Assembly: GCA_027475525.1 (NCBI GenBank)
Contig: JAMWFC010000010.1
Span: forward strand, 1 to 64,000
Origin: Macrolepiota albuminosa
Taxonomy: Eukaryota > Basidiomycota > Agaricomycetes > Agaricales > Agaricaceae
Length of the DNA stretch: 64,000 nt
Direction: 5' to 3'
Positions within the stretch are counted from its first letter, which is position 1. Each line of letters starts with the position of its first letter. The position numbers and the translations under genes are program-made. Shown in pieces: positions 45,807-56,381 of this stretch. The notes beneath the pieces were generated by a model. That model had not been told where the DNA came from and did no database searches. It saw only the letters and a program-made list of their open reading frames with translations.

Positions 45807-46152
45807 ATCAAGCCAGATTGGGAAATTAAAAGCCTAAAAGTTGAGCATCTTGAGTTGACATTATACGTAATGTTGATAATATACAAAGAAATCGTTCAGA
45901 AAAAGTGTAAATAAAGCTGACGAACAAAATAAGAATGTAAAACAATAAAATGAAGTTTTTCATAATACAAAGATATAGTATTATACTTGAAAACTTTTAT
46001 TGCTTGGTATAAATTGAATATTTCTTGAGAATATATATATATTAATAATTTTTATTGTAATTGCTCAGCATCCGAAAAAGGACTTGATGACTTCATCTTT
46101 TTGAATCGCCCCAAAAGATTTTTTGCGACATCTTTTCTTCGCAACACTACAG
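45807..46152. promoter_or_regulatory. Shared promoter region of the divergent helicase and C2H2 genes
   Basis: Only 346 bp separate the two start codons. The interval is very AT-rich, with TATATATATATTAATAA near 46034-46050 that could serve either direction. No other frame is convincing. Confidence 0.45.
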
Positions 46153-47571
46153 ATGGCATCCGATATCATTATTCAGTAAAGTGTCTAGTTATTATATGTT
46201 ATATAAATAACTAAAACTTTTTGTTTTAGCGCTATTTGCCCTATATGTTCTGTTCTTTATGATAGCGAGATTCATCTCATTAACCACTTGCCGACACATA
46301 ACGAGGATCCTGTAATTTCTTACCAGCTTATGGGTATGTAATCTTTTTTGAATTACAAGCATGATTTGAATGTTTTTCAAGGTCGAATTTATATCATTCA
46401 TCAAGATCCTTCTACTTTTACCTATCGTTGCCCAGTATTTGACTGTCGTGAAACTAGCAATCCTCGAGGACTTTATCTCCATCTTCAATTCCACCATAAA
46501 TTTGTAACAGTCTTTTTTTTCACTTGAAAACTCTTCTCAAAACAATTTGTAGCGTCCATATGATGGCAATGATCTTTCTCCTATTCCGAACACATTGCCA
46601 CCGACTCTTAATGGGCGTGCTAATCTGAAGAGAAAAATCATTGATATGAGTTCAGATGATACCCTTGTTTCTTTTTCTCCTGCTACTACTGCTTGCTCGC
46701 CTCTTGCTCAGAAGACAATTCCTGCTGCGGCTCCATCTTTGATTTCTCCCTCTGCGACTTTGGCCTCTCCTCTTTCTCTGCGAAAACTTTCTTCAGTCAA
46801 ACTTTCCTCAATTACGACATTCAAGCCAAGAATGACTAACTCTCAATCTTCTTTCCAACACTCGACTTCATCATCTTCTCAAAATAGTAATGTGGCATCT
46901 TCTTCTCGCATGCATACGACGACTTCTACTGTCAACAAGGAATATCCTATCATTCCTAATACTGTTCTCGGTCCTCACAGTAGCCATAGCGCTATCGAAG
47001 CATATTTGACCAGCAAAGTCAGGATGCTCCAATCTATGTGCGTAATACACATGGTGCTTCAACTGGAGCGAAGCGATAGCCACACTACTATGCAAGAGTG
47101 TCCTCTTTCTATTCGAGGCCAAAGCTCACACTACGAAGCCTACTTCCGTCGCGGTCTCTTTACTGACGATGAACTTCGTGCTTGTTGGTCTTGTTGGTGT
47201 CCCATGCCATTTGCCGCATATCAACACAACGCTAACAAGGCATCAAAATGCAACAACGAGTTTCACTGTGACTTTTGGAGAGGAACAGCTTATCTTGTTT
47301 GGAGGTGCTCTCCATTGCGCGAACGTATTTTTCATTTTTTACAGATCAGTCCGGAGCGCTTCTCAGATCTCGAGTTTTACAAGACTTGGCTTTTAAAAAC
47401 TGGTCCGATTCGAACCTCTACAGCTATATCTAACATGACTATGATAGTATATGCTTATCTTCGTCTCAAAGATGATGGCCTTTTACCTTCTGGAGAACTC
47501 ATGCTCGATGGTATGTACTGCATTTTTTTCGAATATATACTGATTTTTTAAAAACACTTGTAGAACTGTAA
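46153..47571 (+). CDS. C2H2 zinc-finger protein with helicase-type C-terminal knuckle
   Basis: Five exons (46153-46175, 46230-46333, 46382-46503, 46553-47510, 47564-47571) join in phase to 404 residues. Residues 10-33 form one finger (CPICSVLYDSEIHLINH-LPTH) and about 59-80 another (CPVFDCRETSNPRGLYLH-LQFHH). A long Ser/Thr-rich disordered segment follows. The C terminus reads ACWSCWCPMPFAAYQHNAN, then KASKCNNEFHCDFWRGTAYL, then WLLKTGPIRTS and IVYAYLRLKDDG, matching in order the last exon of the neighbouring helicase (CFLCWLPF, HDSH, KCPHH, CDWIKVEP, LISYYRRYKKLE). It is transcribed divergently from the helicase. A DNA- or RNA-binding partner of the helicase is a reasonable inference; no family name is certain. 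Confidence 0.7.
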
Positions 47572-48116
47572 ACTTGACATAATTTTTAGATACATGTCAT
47601 TTTAGACCTTTGCTTTTGCTAGATTACATTAGATATAAAGTTGTATGAGCGTAACCATGTTAGAACAAATAAAGTTGATCAATAAAATATTTGATGTCAC
47701 AGTATTATGAAATATATTATCGAAACAAAAGTAAAGCTCAATAGCCATCGCCATCTCAGGCAGCAGAAAGAATGAGCTCTCCATGGGTCTAATCTCAAAT
47801 GAATTTCCCATAAACTGACATTGACGACCTACAAGAAACGTGCTCGAGAAAGTTAAGAGGTAAAAAGATGAAAAATACGAACCTTGCCATAGTAGTGATT
47901 GTCCTCCACTCACAAGCAAAACTATCACCATTACCATTATTCTGATAGGAAGGGTCTTCAAGTGAGGGGCCCCAAAGTAGGCATAAGATTGAATCTATCG
48001 AATTAAAGTACAACTGAGATATCATAGAAATATCCACCATTATCAATCACTCCTGTCCCTGTCATCATAACGTGTGAACATTATCTCACTCTCTGGGGGC
48101 TGGGGGAGTTTTCTAG
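47572..48116. other. AT-rich flank with possible coding scraps
   Basis: The minus strand near 47740-48040 holds short protein-like phrases but stops intervene and nothing is recognised. Confidence 0.35.
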
Positions 48117-48215
48117 GGCACTCTGATTGTGAGTGCCAGAGAGCTTGTGGCTATGCTTGAAGCCCTCGTCAAAAATGATCAGTTTCTCCACACTCATAAG
48201 TAAATAAATATTTTT
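48117..48215 (+). repeat. Foldback element remnant with 5-prime GGCACTC hairpin
   Basis: GGCACTC-TGATTGT-GAGTGCC at 48117-48137, AGAGAGCTTGTGGCTATGCT, a half-deleted main stem (only AGCCCTCGTCAAAAATGATCA remains in diverged form) and a TAAATAAATATTTTTATTG tail. Confidence 0.7.
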
Positions 48216-48559
48216 ATTGTCAATTTTTGTAAGGAATACTATTAGAAACCTCTGTGCTAAATCAACTAAATCAACGTTGAAATCTTGTCACTCAATCCTT
48301 GTGCGGACATGAATGTTTTCGGTGTATTTGTAGACCTGTATTTTGTATGTCAATCTATCAACATTTATAAAAATTGAATTTACCACCAATCTGCTTTGTT
48401 ATGTGGACCTCTCAAGAGATGTATAGGGCAAAGGCAGGGGAATCTGTTCAAGGCCACTTCCAGCCCTGGGCCATCTTGCGTCCACCTCTTGCCACATGTA
48501 TATTCTTATTTTCCTATCTGCCTCTCAGGACAACAGGGCTGGGATAGTATATATCTGTG

Positions 48560-50250
48560 GGACATGCACCTCTCCTTAGTCTTATAAATCTGCAGATACC
48601 ATCTTTAAATTGCATTGAGTGCAGCTTCCATGCAAAGTGCCTATAAAGCCATCTAAGATCAGCACCAGCAACACAAAAGTAAGAACGTAATCCATTAACC
48701 CTTAAATCCGCACCGCCATACCCTTTCATCAACTTCGCTAGGCTTTTCAACTTCTCACTCGGCACCCACTTCTTCTTCACCTCGACCTCTTGTCTCTGTC
48801 CCTGTCCCTCCAGCAGCACCTCCTCTCCCCACCCAACCCAACCCCTGGTCATAATGCTCAGAATCCTCTCTCTCGTCTCCAGCCCAGGCAGTCTAAAATA
48901 AAACTCCCTATCTAACCTCCCCAGGCACCTCAGCGCCGGATCCACTGCGTCTGGCCAATTCAGACCTGCCCGTGCCCGTCCATGCCATCCATCAGCGCAA
49001 GAAGCATGCTCACAATTGAAGCAAGAATTTGGTCCTGTTTCGATGAGCGCATGGGCGCAAGATCGTCAATCGCGTTGAAGAAGATGATAGATGGCTGAGA
49101 GGCGTGAGCTTCTTCAAAGAGGAGCCGCAGCTGTCATTTAGCTTTACCAACCCATTTGGAGAGGCCGTCGGCTCCTTTGCGCATGAAGAAGGCTAGTGTG
49201 GTGTTAGTGAATGCAGATGTGATGTGTGAACCGCTAGCGTATATATTGAATGGCCATCTGAGCAGGCTAGGGCTCTCGCAAGGAGGGTTTTGCCTGTTCC
49301 CAGAGGCCCATGAGAAAAGACACTTCATGGTGGAGTAACTCTTAAACTTTTGGAACACTTCAGGATACAAGAGCGAAAGAAGGATCATTTCCTTCAGAGC
49401 ATTGATGTCTGTAGAGATTGGTAAGTATAGGTGGTTATTCAAGAGTCGAGCAATGTATGATCATCAAGTCCACCGACTTTATCAAAAATGACATCGACAT
49501 TCAAACTGAGAGGATCTGCACCGGCAAGTGCTGCATCACAACGTCAATCCTTGTCTAAGGAAACCAAAGAAACTCATACCAGCGTCATTGCCAAACTTTT
49601 CAAGGTTCGGTGGAGTCCCAACAGCAGCCAGATCACCGCTCATCATCCCACTCACTCTATCTGCATCTGCCATTGTACCAAACACACCCGCACCATAAGG
49701 CTTTCTTGGCATCCTTGTCAGTCCATGTTCTGAGTCAGAATTGTCAGCGCAAAGTTCTAATAAAGATAAATATCAAGGTCATACTATAATCTAATCATAT
49801 ATACGTACCTCATTGACAATCCTTGTTCTGCCCTTCTTTATGTTCTTCTCTTTCTCAATGGGTTCCTTAGCAACTGCATACCAGCGTTTGAGTACCATGC
49901 ACTTGAAATCCAGGTAGGATTTTCCTGCATCCAAGGAGGATGCTCCAGGAATAACACGTCTGTGTGGCAGTCGCCTCGATGAACAGGAAGAAATAGCCAC
50001 AACAGTTGAGCTGATTTCAGATGTGGGCACAGCCTTGGATGCCGAGCATGTGCGACCACTGTGTGTTGATTTTACTACTAAGATTGAACACTTGGTGCCC
50101 ATAGAATATGTAACCTGGAGCAACAAAGAATGCAAAGACGATCCAGAGGGTGAAGGTATAGACAGCAGAGGAAGGATTTATTGTGAGAAAATATGGTTGA
50201 AGATGCTAGTTGAGGCCTTGTAAGGCCTATGATCAGGAGAGAGGCTAGAC
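48560..50250 (-). pseudogene. Yta7/ATAD2-type AAA ATPase, heavily mutated fragment
   Basis: Yta7/Abo1/ATAD2 proteins are nuclear AAA ATPases with a bromodomain that handle histones. Minus-strand pieces read DPLSLNVDVIFDKVGGLDD, LKEMILLSLLYPEVFQKF, FFMRKGADGLSKWVGKAK then a stop, QLRLLFEEAHASQPSIIFF, SSKQDQILASIVSMLLALMD, DPALRCLGRLDREFYFRLPG and SEKLKSLAKLMKGYGGADLR, followed after an intron by ALCMEAALNAI and a stop. Compared with family consensus (GEAERQLR, DPALRRPGRFDREFYFPLP, ALCTEAALNAIQRRYPQIY), many differences are C-to-T or G-to-A. Walker B FFDEID is changed to FFNAID. The segment with ATNRPDA is deleted. No bromodomain is visible. Confidence 0.8.
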
Positions 50251-50448
50251 TGGTAGTTGACAAAAACTTGGTGAATATAAGTATATGCAAAAAAAAAATT
50301 AATGCATGAATGGTCATCCACATGAGCCCATAGAAAATGAAAAAATACAATCATCATTGTTTTATAGACATGTGGTGGCATGATGTAGCAAAAGTGTAGT
50401 AAGTGAAATAGACATGAATATAATATATAAAAAAAAACTCACAGTACA
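50251..50448. other. Spacer
   Basis: Nothing recognised. Confidence 0.3.
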
Positions 50449-50560
50449 GGCACTCTGATTGCGAGTGCCAGAGAGCTTGTGGCTGTGCTTGATCCTTCAT
50501 CAAAAGTGATCAGGTTCCTCATGCTAATTAATTTGTTTAAAAAATAAATATATATTTCAA
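50449..50560 (+). repeat. Foldback element remnant with 5-prime GGCACTC hairpin
   Basis: GGCACTC-TGATTGC-GAGTGCC (50449-50469), AGAGAGCTTGTGGCTGTGCT, a partly deleted stem (TTGATCC…TCAAAAGTGATCA), CATGCTAAT and an AAAATAAATATATATTT tail. Confidence 0.7.
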
Positions 50561-50694
50561 TGTGAAGTTAATCCTATCTAATTAAATAGATATCAATAAA
50601 AGTGTCAGTGCACCAGCAAGTCATGTGCTTTAATGCTGACAAATAAATATAGATAATTTATTATATATAATTTTTACAATCCATAATAGAATGG

Positions 50695-50715
50695 GGCACT
50701 CACAATGTGAGTGCC
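50695..50715. repeat. GGCACTC hairpin, isolated copy
   Basis: GGCACTC-ACAATGT-GAGTGCC forms a 7-bp hairpin; the outer sequence does not match the foldback family. Confidence 0.6.
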
Positions 50716-50736
50716 GACTAAGTGAACTGATTTTAA

Positions 50737-51200
50737 GAGCTTGTACTATCAAAGTAGAAGTTGTCAGTTATATCCAGGGTATATTAAAATATATTTTCAC
50801 CCTGAGACCTAAGAGATTAGAGTAGAATCTGGATCTGGACAGAGAGTACAACATGGAATATAATAATTGACTAATTAAAAAATGCTCAAATTTAAATGTA
50901 GAATATCAAAAGTTCAGAGGCTTGTACTACCAATGTTAGAGTTGTCAGTCCTAGCCATGGTATTTTGAAAGATATTTTACACTGAGACCTAAGGGATTAG
51001 AGTAGAACCTGGATTTAGAAAGAGGTTACAACTTGGAAAATAATGATTTACTGATCAGGAAAGGCTCAAAATCAAATATGAGTATTACAAGATCAAGAGC
51101 TCATACTACCAATATAGAAGTTGTTAGTTCTAACTAAGGTACTTTGGAATATATTTCATACTGAGACCTAAGAGATTAGAATAGAATTTGACTATACACA
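50737..51200. repeat. Three diverged tandem copies of a 180-bp repeat
   Basis: Copies begin near 50737, 50917 and 51097 with GAG(G)CTTGTACTA or the variant GAGCTCATACTA. All carry GAGACCTAAGNGATTAGA. They are old and unevenly diverged, and no coding sense is seen. Confidence 0.8.
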
Positions 51201-51296
51201 GAGAGGACAATTCCGATGCTAAAACTTGTGTCTCTTTTGTGTGACTGTTATGCTAATAAGAGGTGTTAGAATTTTTTGTTCTGAATTCATTAATTA

Positions 51297-51450
51297 GTGC
51301 TGTTGAATATGTCTTTGTTGATATTCTTGATTGCACTAAAAATATCAAGAAAATTAGTACTACAATTTTGATAGTGCTGTTGAATATGTCTTTGTTGATA
51401 TTCTTGATTGCACTAAAAATATCAAGAAAATTAGTACTACAATTTTGAAT
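51297..51450. repeat. Two near-identical 77-bp tandem copies
   Basis: GTGCTGTTGAATATGTCTTT and following at 51297 and 51374. Confidence 0.9.
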
Positions 51451-51668
51451 TAGTTGTAGATATGCATATTTCAATTATAATCAATTTAGAAGAATGTTTT
51501 GACTGTAGAACTTTATTTACTTGATCAAAATTCATAATTTAAATGAATTTGAGTAGTTACAAGCTATGGGAAAAATTTCTAGCCTATTGATATAGCATAT
51601 AATAATGCAATAAACACAGCAAAGTATTGACAATAGATCTAATTTGAATTGTAGCACAGATGTTTGAG

Positions 51669-52765
51669 CAGTTTTCTAGTCATAAAATGGAAACAACTGC
51701 ATCAAATAACATGATCAAGGTAGTTTTGGGTAGCTAAGGACTATACTGAGAGGTCACAACAAACAAATGAGGTGTGTCTACAGGTAGACAATCAGCAAAG
51801 TGGCTTGGAGTATAATAAAGTACTAAAAATAGTCCCCATTTTGATTGTGGCACAGAAGGGCAACCAGAGGTCATGTGACTCTGAACTTTGTTGTGACCTC
51901 TAGACCTGATGTCAAAGAGCATATCACTCTCTCACACCTTGTATATCTGACCATTTCCTAGCTCACCATCTAGGGGTGAAGTTTGTACATTTCACTAAAT
52001 AATCACTATATATAGTTTTGGCAGTTTTCCAGTCATAAAATGGGAACAACTGCATCAAATAACATGATCAAGGTAGTTTTGGGTAGCTAAGGACTATACC
52101 AAGAGGTCACAACAAACAAATGAGGTGTGTCTACAGGTAAACAATCAGCAAAGTGGCTTGGAGTATAATAAAGTACTAAAAATAGTCCCCATTTTGATTG
52201 TGGCACAGAAGGGCAACCAGAGGTCATGTGACTCTGAACTTTGTTGTGACCTCTAGACCTGATGTCAAAGAGCATATCACTCTCTCACACCTTGTATATC
52301 TGACCATTTCATAGCTCACCATCTAGGGGTGAAGTTTGTGCATTTCACTAAATAATTACTATATATAGTTTTGGCAGTTTTCCAGTCATAAAATAGGAAC
52401 AACTGCATCAAATCACATGATCAAGATATTTTTGGGTAGCTAGGGACTATACCAAGAGGTCACAACACACAAATGAGGTGTGTCTACAGGTAGACAATCA
52501 GCAAAGTGGCTTGGAATATAATAAAGTACTAAAAATAGTCCCCATTTTGATTGTGGCACAGAAGGGCAACCAGAGGTCATGTGACTCTGAACTTATAATA
52601 AAGTACTAAAAATAGTCCCCATTTTGATTGTGGCACAGAAGGGCAACCAGAGGTCATGTGACTCTGAACTTTGTTGTGACCTCTAGACCTGATGTCGAAG
52701 AGCATATCACTCTCTCACACCTTGTATATCTGACCATTTCCTAGCTCACCATCTAGGGGTAAAGT
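51669..52765. repeat. Three tandem copies of a 353-bp repeat
   Basis: Copies start at 51669, 52022 and 52375, exactly 353 bp apart, each with CAGTTTTCNAGTCATAAAAT. The third contains an extra internal 78-bp duplication (about 52517-52594 and 52595-52672). A 62-codon reverse frame repeats with the unit but looks non-coding. Confidence 0.92.
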
Positions 52766-52789
52766 TGATGAAATCTTAATGCAAAGTTT

Positions 52790-53984
52790 TGGTCCTCGCA
52801 TACTAGGCCGCATGGCGATGGAAGCGTGTCGTACTCACTCCGACAAACTGTCTTCAGGATCCTAAAAGCGCTTGTCGTACGCGCGTTGCAGAACCTCGAC
52901 CTCACGTACGACATCGAGCCGGACATCCCTGACCAGCTCATCAGCGACTCGCTCTGCCTCCGGCAGGTCATCACAAAACTCGTCAGCAATGCGATCACGT
53001 TCACGCTGAGCAAGATGTCAAGAAAGGGCCACGTCGCTCAGCACGCGCTTGTTGACGCTCGATGACCAGAGTGTCACTATTGAGTTTTGTGTCATGGATA
53101 CCGGCATCGGCATCGCCAAGGATAAGTTGAATTTGATTTCTGTCAGGCGGATGGGTTGACGACTAGGGTGCGTTTTGATTTTTTCCTTGGTACAGGAGGC
53201 TAATCTGATTTACGTAGGAGTATGATGGGACGGGGCTTAGGCTTTCAATATCGAAGCGGCTGATCAATCTCATGCAGGGAACATGTGGGTGGAGGGCGAG
53301 GTGTCCAACGGATTCAAGTTCTTCTTCACCATTACCCTCGCAGATCAGCCATTCGTCGATCAAGAGCACGCTTTCGAAGATGTCGCCGTTTGCGAAACAC
53401 CCGATTTTGTTCGTGGATTCGTTGTTTGATGGTACGGGCGTAGTGGAGCGCATCAAGGAGTTGTGTTTGCATCCACATCTTGTGCATCATGTCGCAGAGG
53501 TCTCAGATGAGGAAAAGTGTCCCTATATTGATACCATCGTCATCAATTTGTTGACTGTCGTGAGTTGTTTCCCCTCCCTTGGTTTGCTTTGCAGTGACAA
53601 GAGCGTGCGTTAAGACTGAATCTATTTGCGAGTACGAGCACCTCCGCTATGTACCCATCATGCTCTTAGACCCCTCGATGCCCTGCCTTAATTGTACGCT
53701 ACCCGTTTATCTCATGTTTAATGTCGTGTGACGGCTCGGTACAGTAAAATGGTGTCTCGACAACAGCATAAGCGCGCAACTCACAACGCCCGTCACCGTG
53801 CAGGACCTGGCTTCTGCGCTCATCTCTGCCTGCGCTAGAATCAAACTCCATCAGCCCTGTTGCAGCGCCCAACGACGTCACGTTCAATATCCTCCTCGCG
53901 GAAGACAACCTCGTCAACCAGAAACTTGCGGTCAAGATCCTGGAAATGTACGAGCATACGGTCGAGATTGCGGAGAATACCCAC
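52790..53984 (+). pseudogene. Group III (Nik1/Os-1) hybrid histidine kinase fragment
   Basis: Nik1-type kinases sense osmotic and fungicide stress and feed the Hog1 pathway. The plus strand carries the HATPase domain: NLDLTYDIEPDIPDQLISDS, LRQVITKLVSNAITFT (N box, family VGNAIKFT), EFCVMDTGIGIA (G1), and MQGNMWVE and KFFFTIT in other frames. The degenerate first receiver follows, then [20 protein letters not shown] (start of the second receiver, with acidic residues) and [14 protein letters not shown]. It ends abruptly at about 53984, before the phosphorylatable Asp. Stops and shifts occur near 53070, 53155 and 53600. HAMP repeats and the His-containing dimerisation domain are absent upstream. 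Confidence 0.8.
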
Positions 53985-55045
53985 TCCCTCCTGGCTCCAC
54001 AGCGCCCATGCCCGTCCCAACACCAACCCCAGTCCCAGCGCCCAGCCCATAACCCACAGCAGCCGCAGCCGCAGCCGCAGGCATAGACGCAAACATCATC
54101 GAATACGACCCCTGCGGCGACTGCATCAGGGACGCAGGGTACCTGCCTGGCACTGGATAAAACGACGACGGGTGCGGGCTGTGGCCGTGGCCGTGGAACA
54201 GCATTGTCGGTGAGAGCAGGATCGTCTTGAGGAGCATCTGTGCCTGCGCCGACTGGATGTGCAGATGCGGGTGTTGAGGCGGGGAGTGCGGGCTTGAGGT
54301 CGGCAGCGAATAGGTCGCGTATCAATTCAATGAGGGGCGAGGTGTGGGAGAGGCGCCGTTCGTCCTGTTTGTGCTGGACGGGGAAGGTATGTGATGGGAG
54401 GCAGGCTGCTGAGTAGGCAGTATGAGCCAGCAGTGCAAGTATGAAACGATTTTCTTGTATTTAACACTAGTACGCCAATACAATACAATACAATACATGT
54501 ATCCACGGGTGCTTCCAGAGCCCCCACGCACGAGCAACAAAGAAACGAACGAACGAAGAAACAAACGAGTGGCTGGCTATATATTGGATAGGGAACCCTA
54601 TGGACGGTAATACGGCTGTCCCCTCCTGCCCGTGTCCCTGTGAGGGAGACGAATACCAGTTCAAATGCGAGTTATACGCCGTGTCCTGCGGATAAGAATG
54701 TGCGTGGGCATAATGCGGGTGCGCATACGCAGCGGCAGGAAGGCACGTGTCGTAGTCGTAACCATGTGCATACCCCGGTGGTCGTGGTGTTGGATGTGAT
54801 GTTCGTGACAACGGTAGACGGCCGAGCTGATGAGCTAGAGGGTGCGGTGGAGGAAGTCGAGCTACGAGTGCTAGTGGTGGTAATGGGACTGGGACTCCTT
54901 GTAGAATTGTTGGTAGTGGGAACGGCAGGCGGCGGCCACTGGGAGCTTGCATGGCAGAGGTCACGGACGATGGCGGTGGTGGTGGCGGTGGTGGAGATGA
55001 TGCCACGGGGGAAGACGCTGTCCTTGCTTATACAATGTGGGTGAA
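53985..55045 (-). pseudogene. Remnant of a Pro/Ala/His/Tyr-rich protein (copy 2)
   Basis: Duplicate of 11320-12420, with a 179-codon frame still open from 55006 (through HPHYAHAHSYPQDTAY) because of small differences. Poly-alanine is shorter here. Family unknown. Confidence 0.4.
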
Positions 55046-55147
55046 GAGACCGTCTCTTCTAAACAAATAATATAAGCGGAATGTTTCACTTATAATAGAG
55101 TGGGGACTCACCAGTGTTTTGACTGTGTGCTGAGATGCAAGATAATA
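55043..55147 (-). repeat. Dispersed intron plus microexon fragment (copy 2)
   Basis: Matches 60371-60475 and 12417-12521, including the full intron and the 18-nt exon. Confidence 0.75.
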
Positions 55148-55386
55148 GATATGGAATCGACCCGATATGCAAAATCCTGCATGTTACCGCCCATTCGAAT
55201 GTGAACGCCTCCCGCACGTTGCTGTATCTGAGCCATAAACTTAAGGAATGGGACCTGTATATGTAATCCACAAAAGAATATGTTAATAACCCAAAAAAAG
55301 AAGAGAGTTCGACGCACGAATTCTTTCCAACTCCACGCAAAGAATCAGCTTCCCCTGCCAGTGTCTGAAATCAGAAATCCCACATA

Positions 55387-55680
55387 CTAAGTTGTGTTAC
55401 AATAGACATCTCGATCTAAAACCAATAAAAGGACCCAATGCTGCATGATTGCAATCCCTCGAAGGCTAGCATTGTTGGTAGCGAGATTCAACGTGTACGT
55501 TAGCACTTGATCTTGAGGCGGTGGTGGGGGTATGAGAATCGTCCCGTCGTATGCAGTGAGTGGTTTGGCGTTTGAGGATACTGTGGGTGCCACAGCGATA
55601 GTCCCAGTAGCAGTTGCACTTGGTAGGCCGCTGGTCTGGCGGAAAGGTAGTTGTCCGTAGACTGTGCCTGCCCGTGTCAT
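55387..55680 (-). pseudogene. Remnant of a Pro-rich fungal protein (copy 2, frame open)
   Basis: A 97-codon frame reads ATGTIAVAPTVSSNAKPL and ILIPPPPPQDQVLTYTLNLA without interruption. It lacks the 8-bp duplication present at 12952-12967. No family is recognised and no partner exons are clear. Confidence 0.35.
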
Positions 55681-55869
55681 CTACTGACAAGACATTGTCA
55701 GTATTTTGAGATGCGTGAGTTTAAAAGTAATGAAAAAAAAAGTTTGCATGCGTACTGTATTGGTAGGGAGGGCAGCGGGAAATTTTAGGAAACAAAGTGT
55801 CGAGTTGATGGAAGCGGAGCAACGTCAAGGCCGTTGGGGTCGTGTAATGCGGGAGACATCAATTGAAAG

Positions 55870-55900
55870 GCCCCCGGAAGGAGTCGAACCTTCCGTGGGC
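55870..55900 (-). other. tRNA acceptor/T-arm-like minihelix (duplicate of 13251)
   Basis: Identical 31-nt hairpin, carried here by the segmental duplication. Confidence 0.65.
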
Positions 55901-56255
55901 ATAAAAATGGAGGGTAGCGAACATGGTGCGTAGCTGTGAGCTGTATAATACAAATGGCATCAAAGTCGATAGGAAAAGAGATAAAATGTTAGTAGGAATC
56001 ACGAAGTACAAGTCTTCACGCACAGTTAGGGTTCCCCACTTCTTGGGCCTCCCAGCGCTCCTCAGACAACCAAAGCCCACTACAAATGACGGTTGCGGTG
56101 GCCAAAGTCGTAATAGCAAGGACAATGGAAAGTTATTCGTGGTCGGACTGTGCACGACGTGTCAGGAAAAATGCATATAAAACATTATTAAAGGTAATGA
56201 TCGCGTACTGTATTCGCAGGGAGGGCAGCGGTCACGGTTGTGATGTGAGCGGTGT

Positions 56256-56304
56256 TGATCACTTTTGGTGAGGGCTTTGATGGAGCCCTCACCAAAAGTG
56301 ATCA
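56256..56304. repeat. Foldback element, perfect 21-bp stem
   Basis: Duplicate of the 13637 element; here it occurs twice in tandem with a 77-bp period. Confidence 0.85.
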
Positions 56305-56332
56305 CCTTCCCACGCTAACTCGTGAGCGGTGT

Positions 56333-56381
56333 TGATCACTTTTGGTGAGGGCTTTGATGGAGCCCTCACCAAAAGTGATCA
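56333..56381. repeat. Foldback element, tandem second copy
   Basis: Second copy of the 77-bp unit containing the hairpin and CCCACGCTAACTC; absent from the left segmental duplicate. Confidence 0.85.

Noticed and set aside
47629..48046. Overlapping minus-strand frames near 47.6-48.0 kb as a gene
   Set aside because: Phrases are short, interrupted and unlike any family I know; they may be an old scrap.
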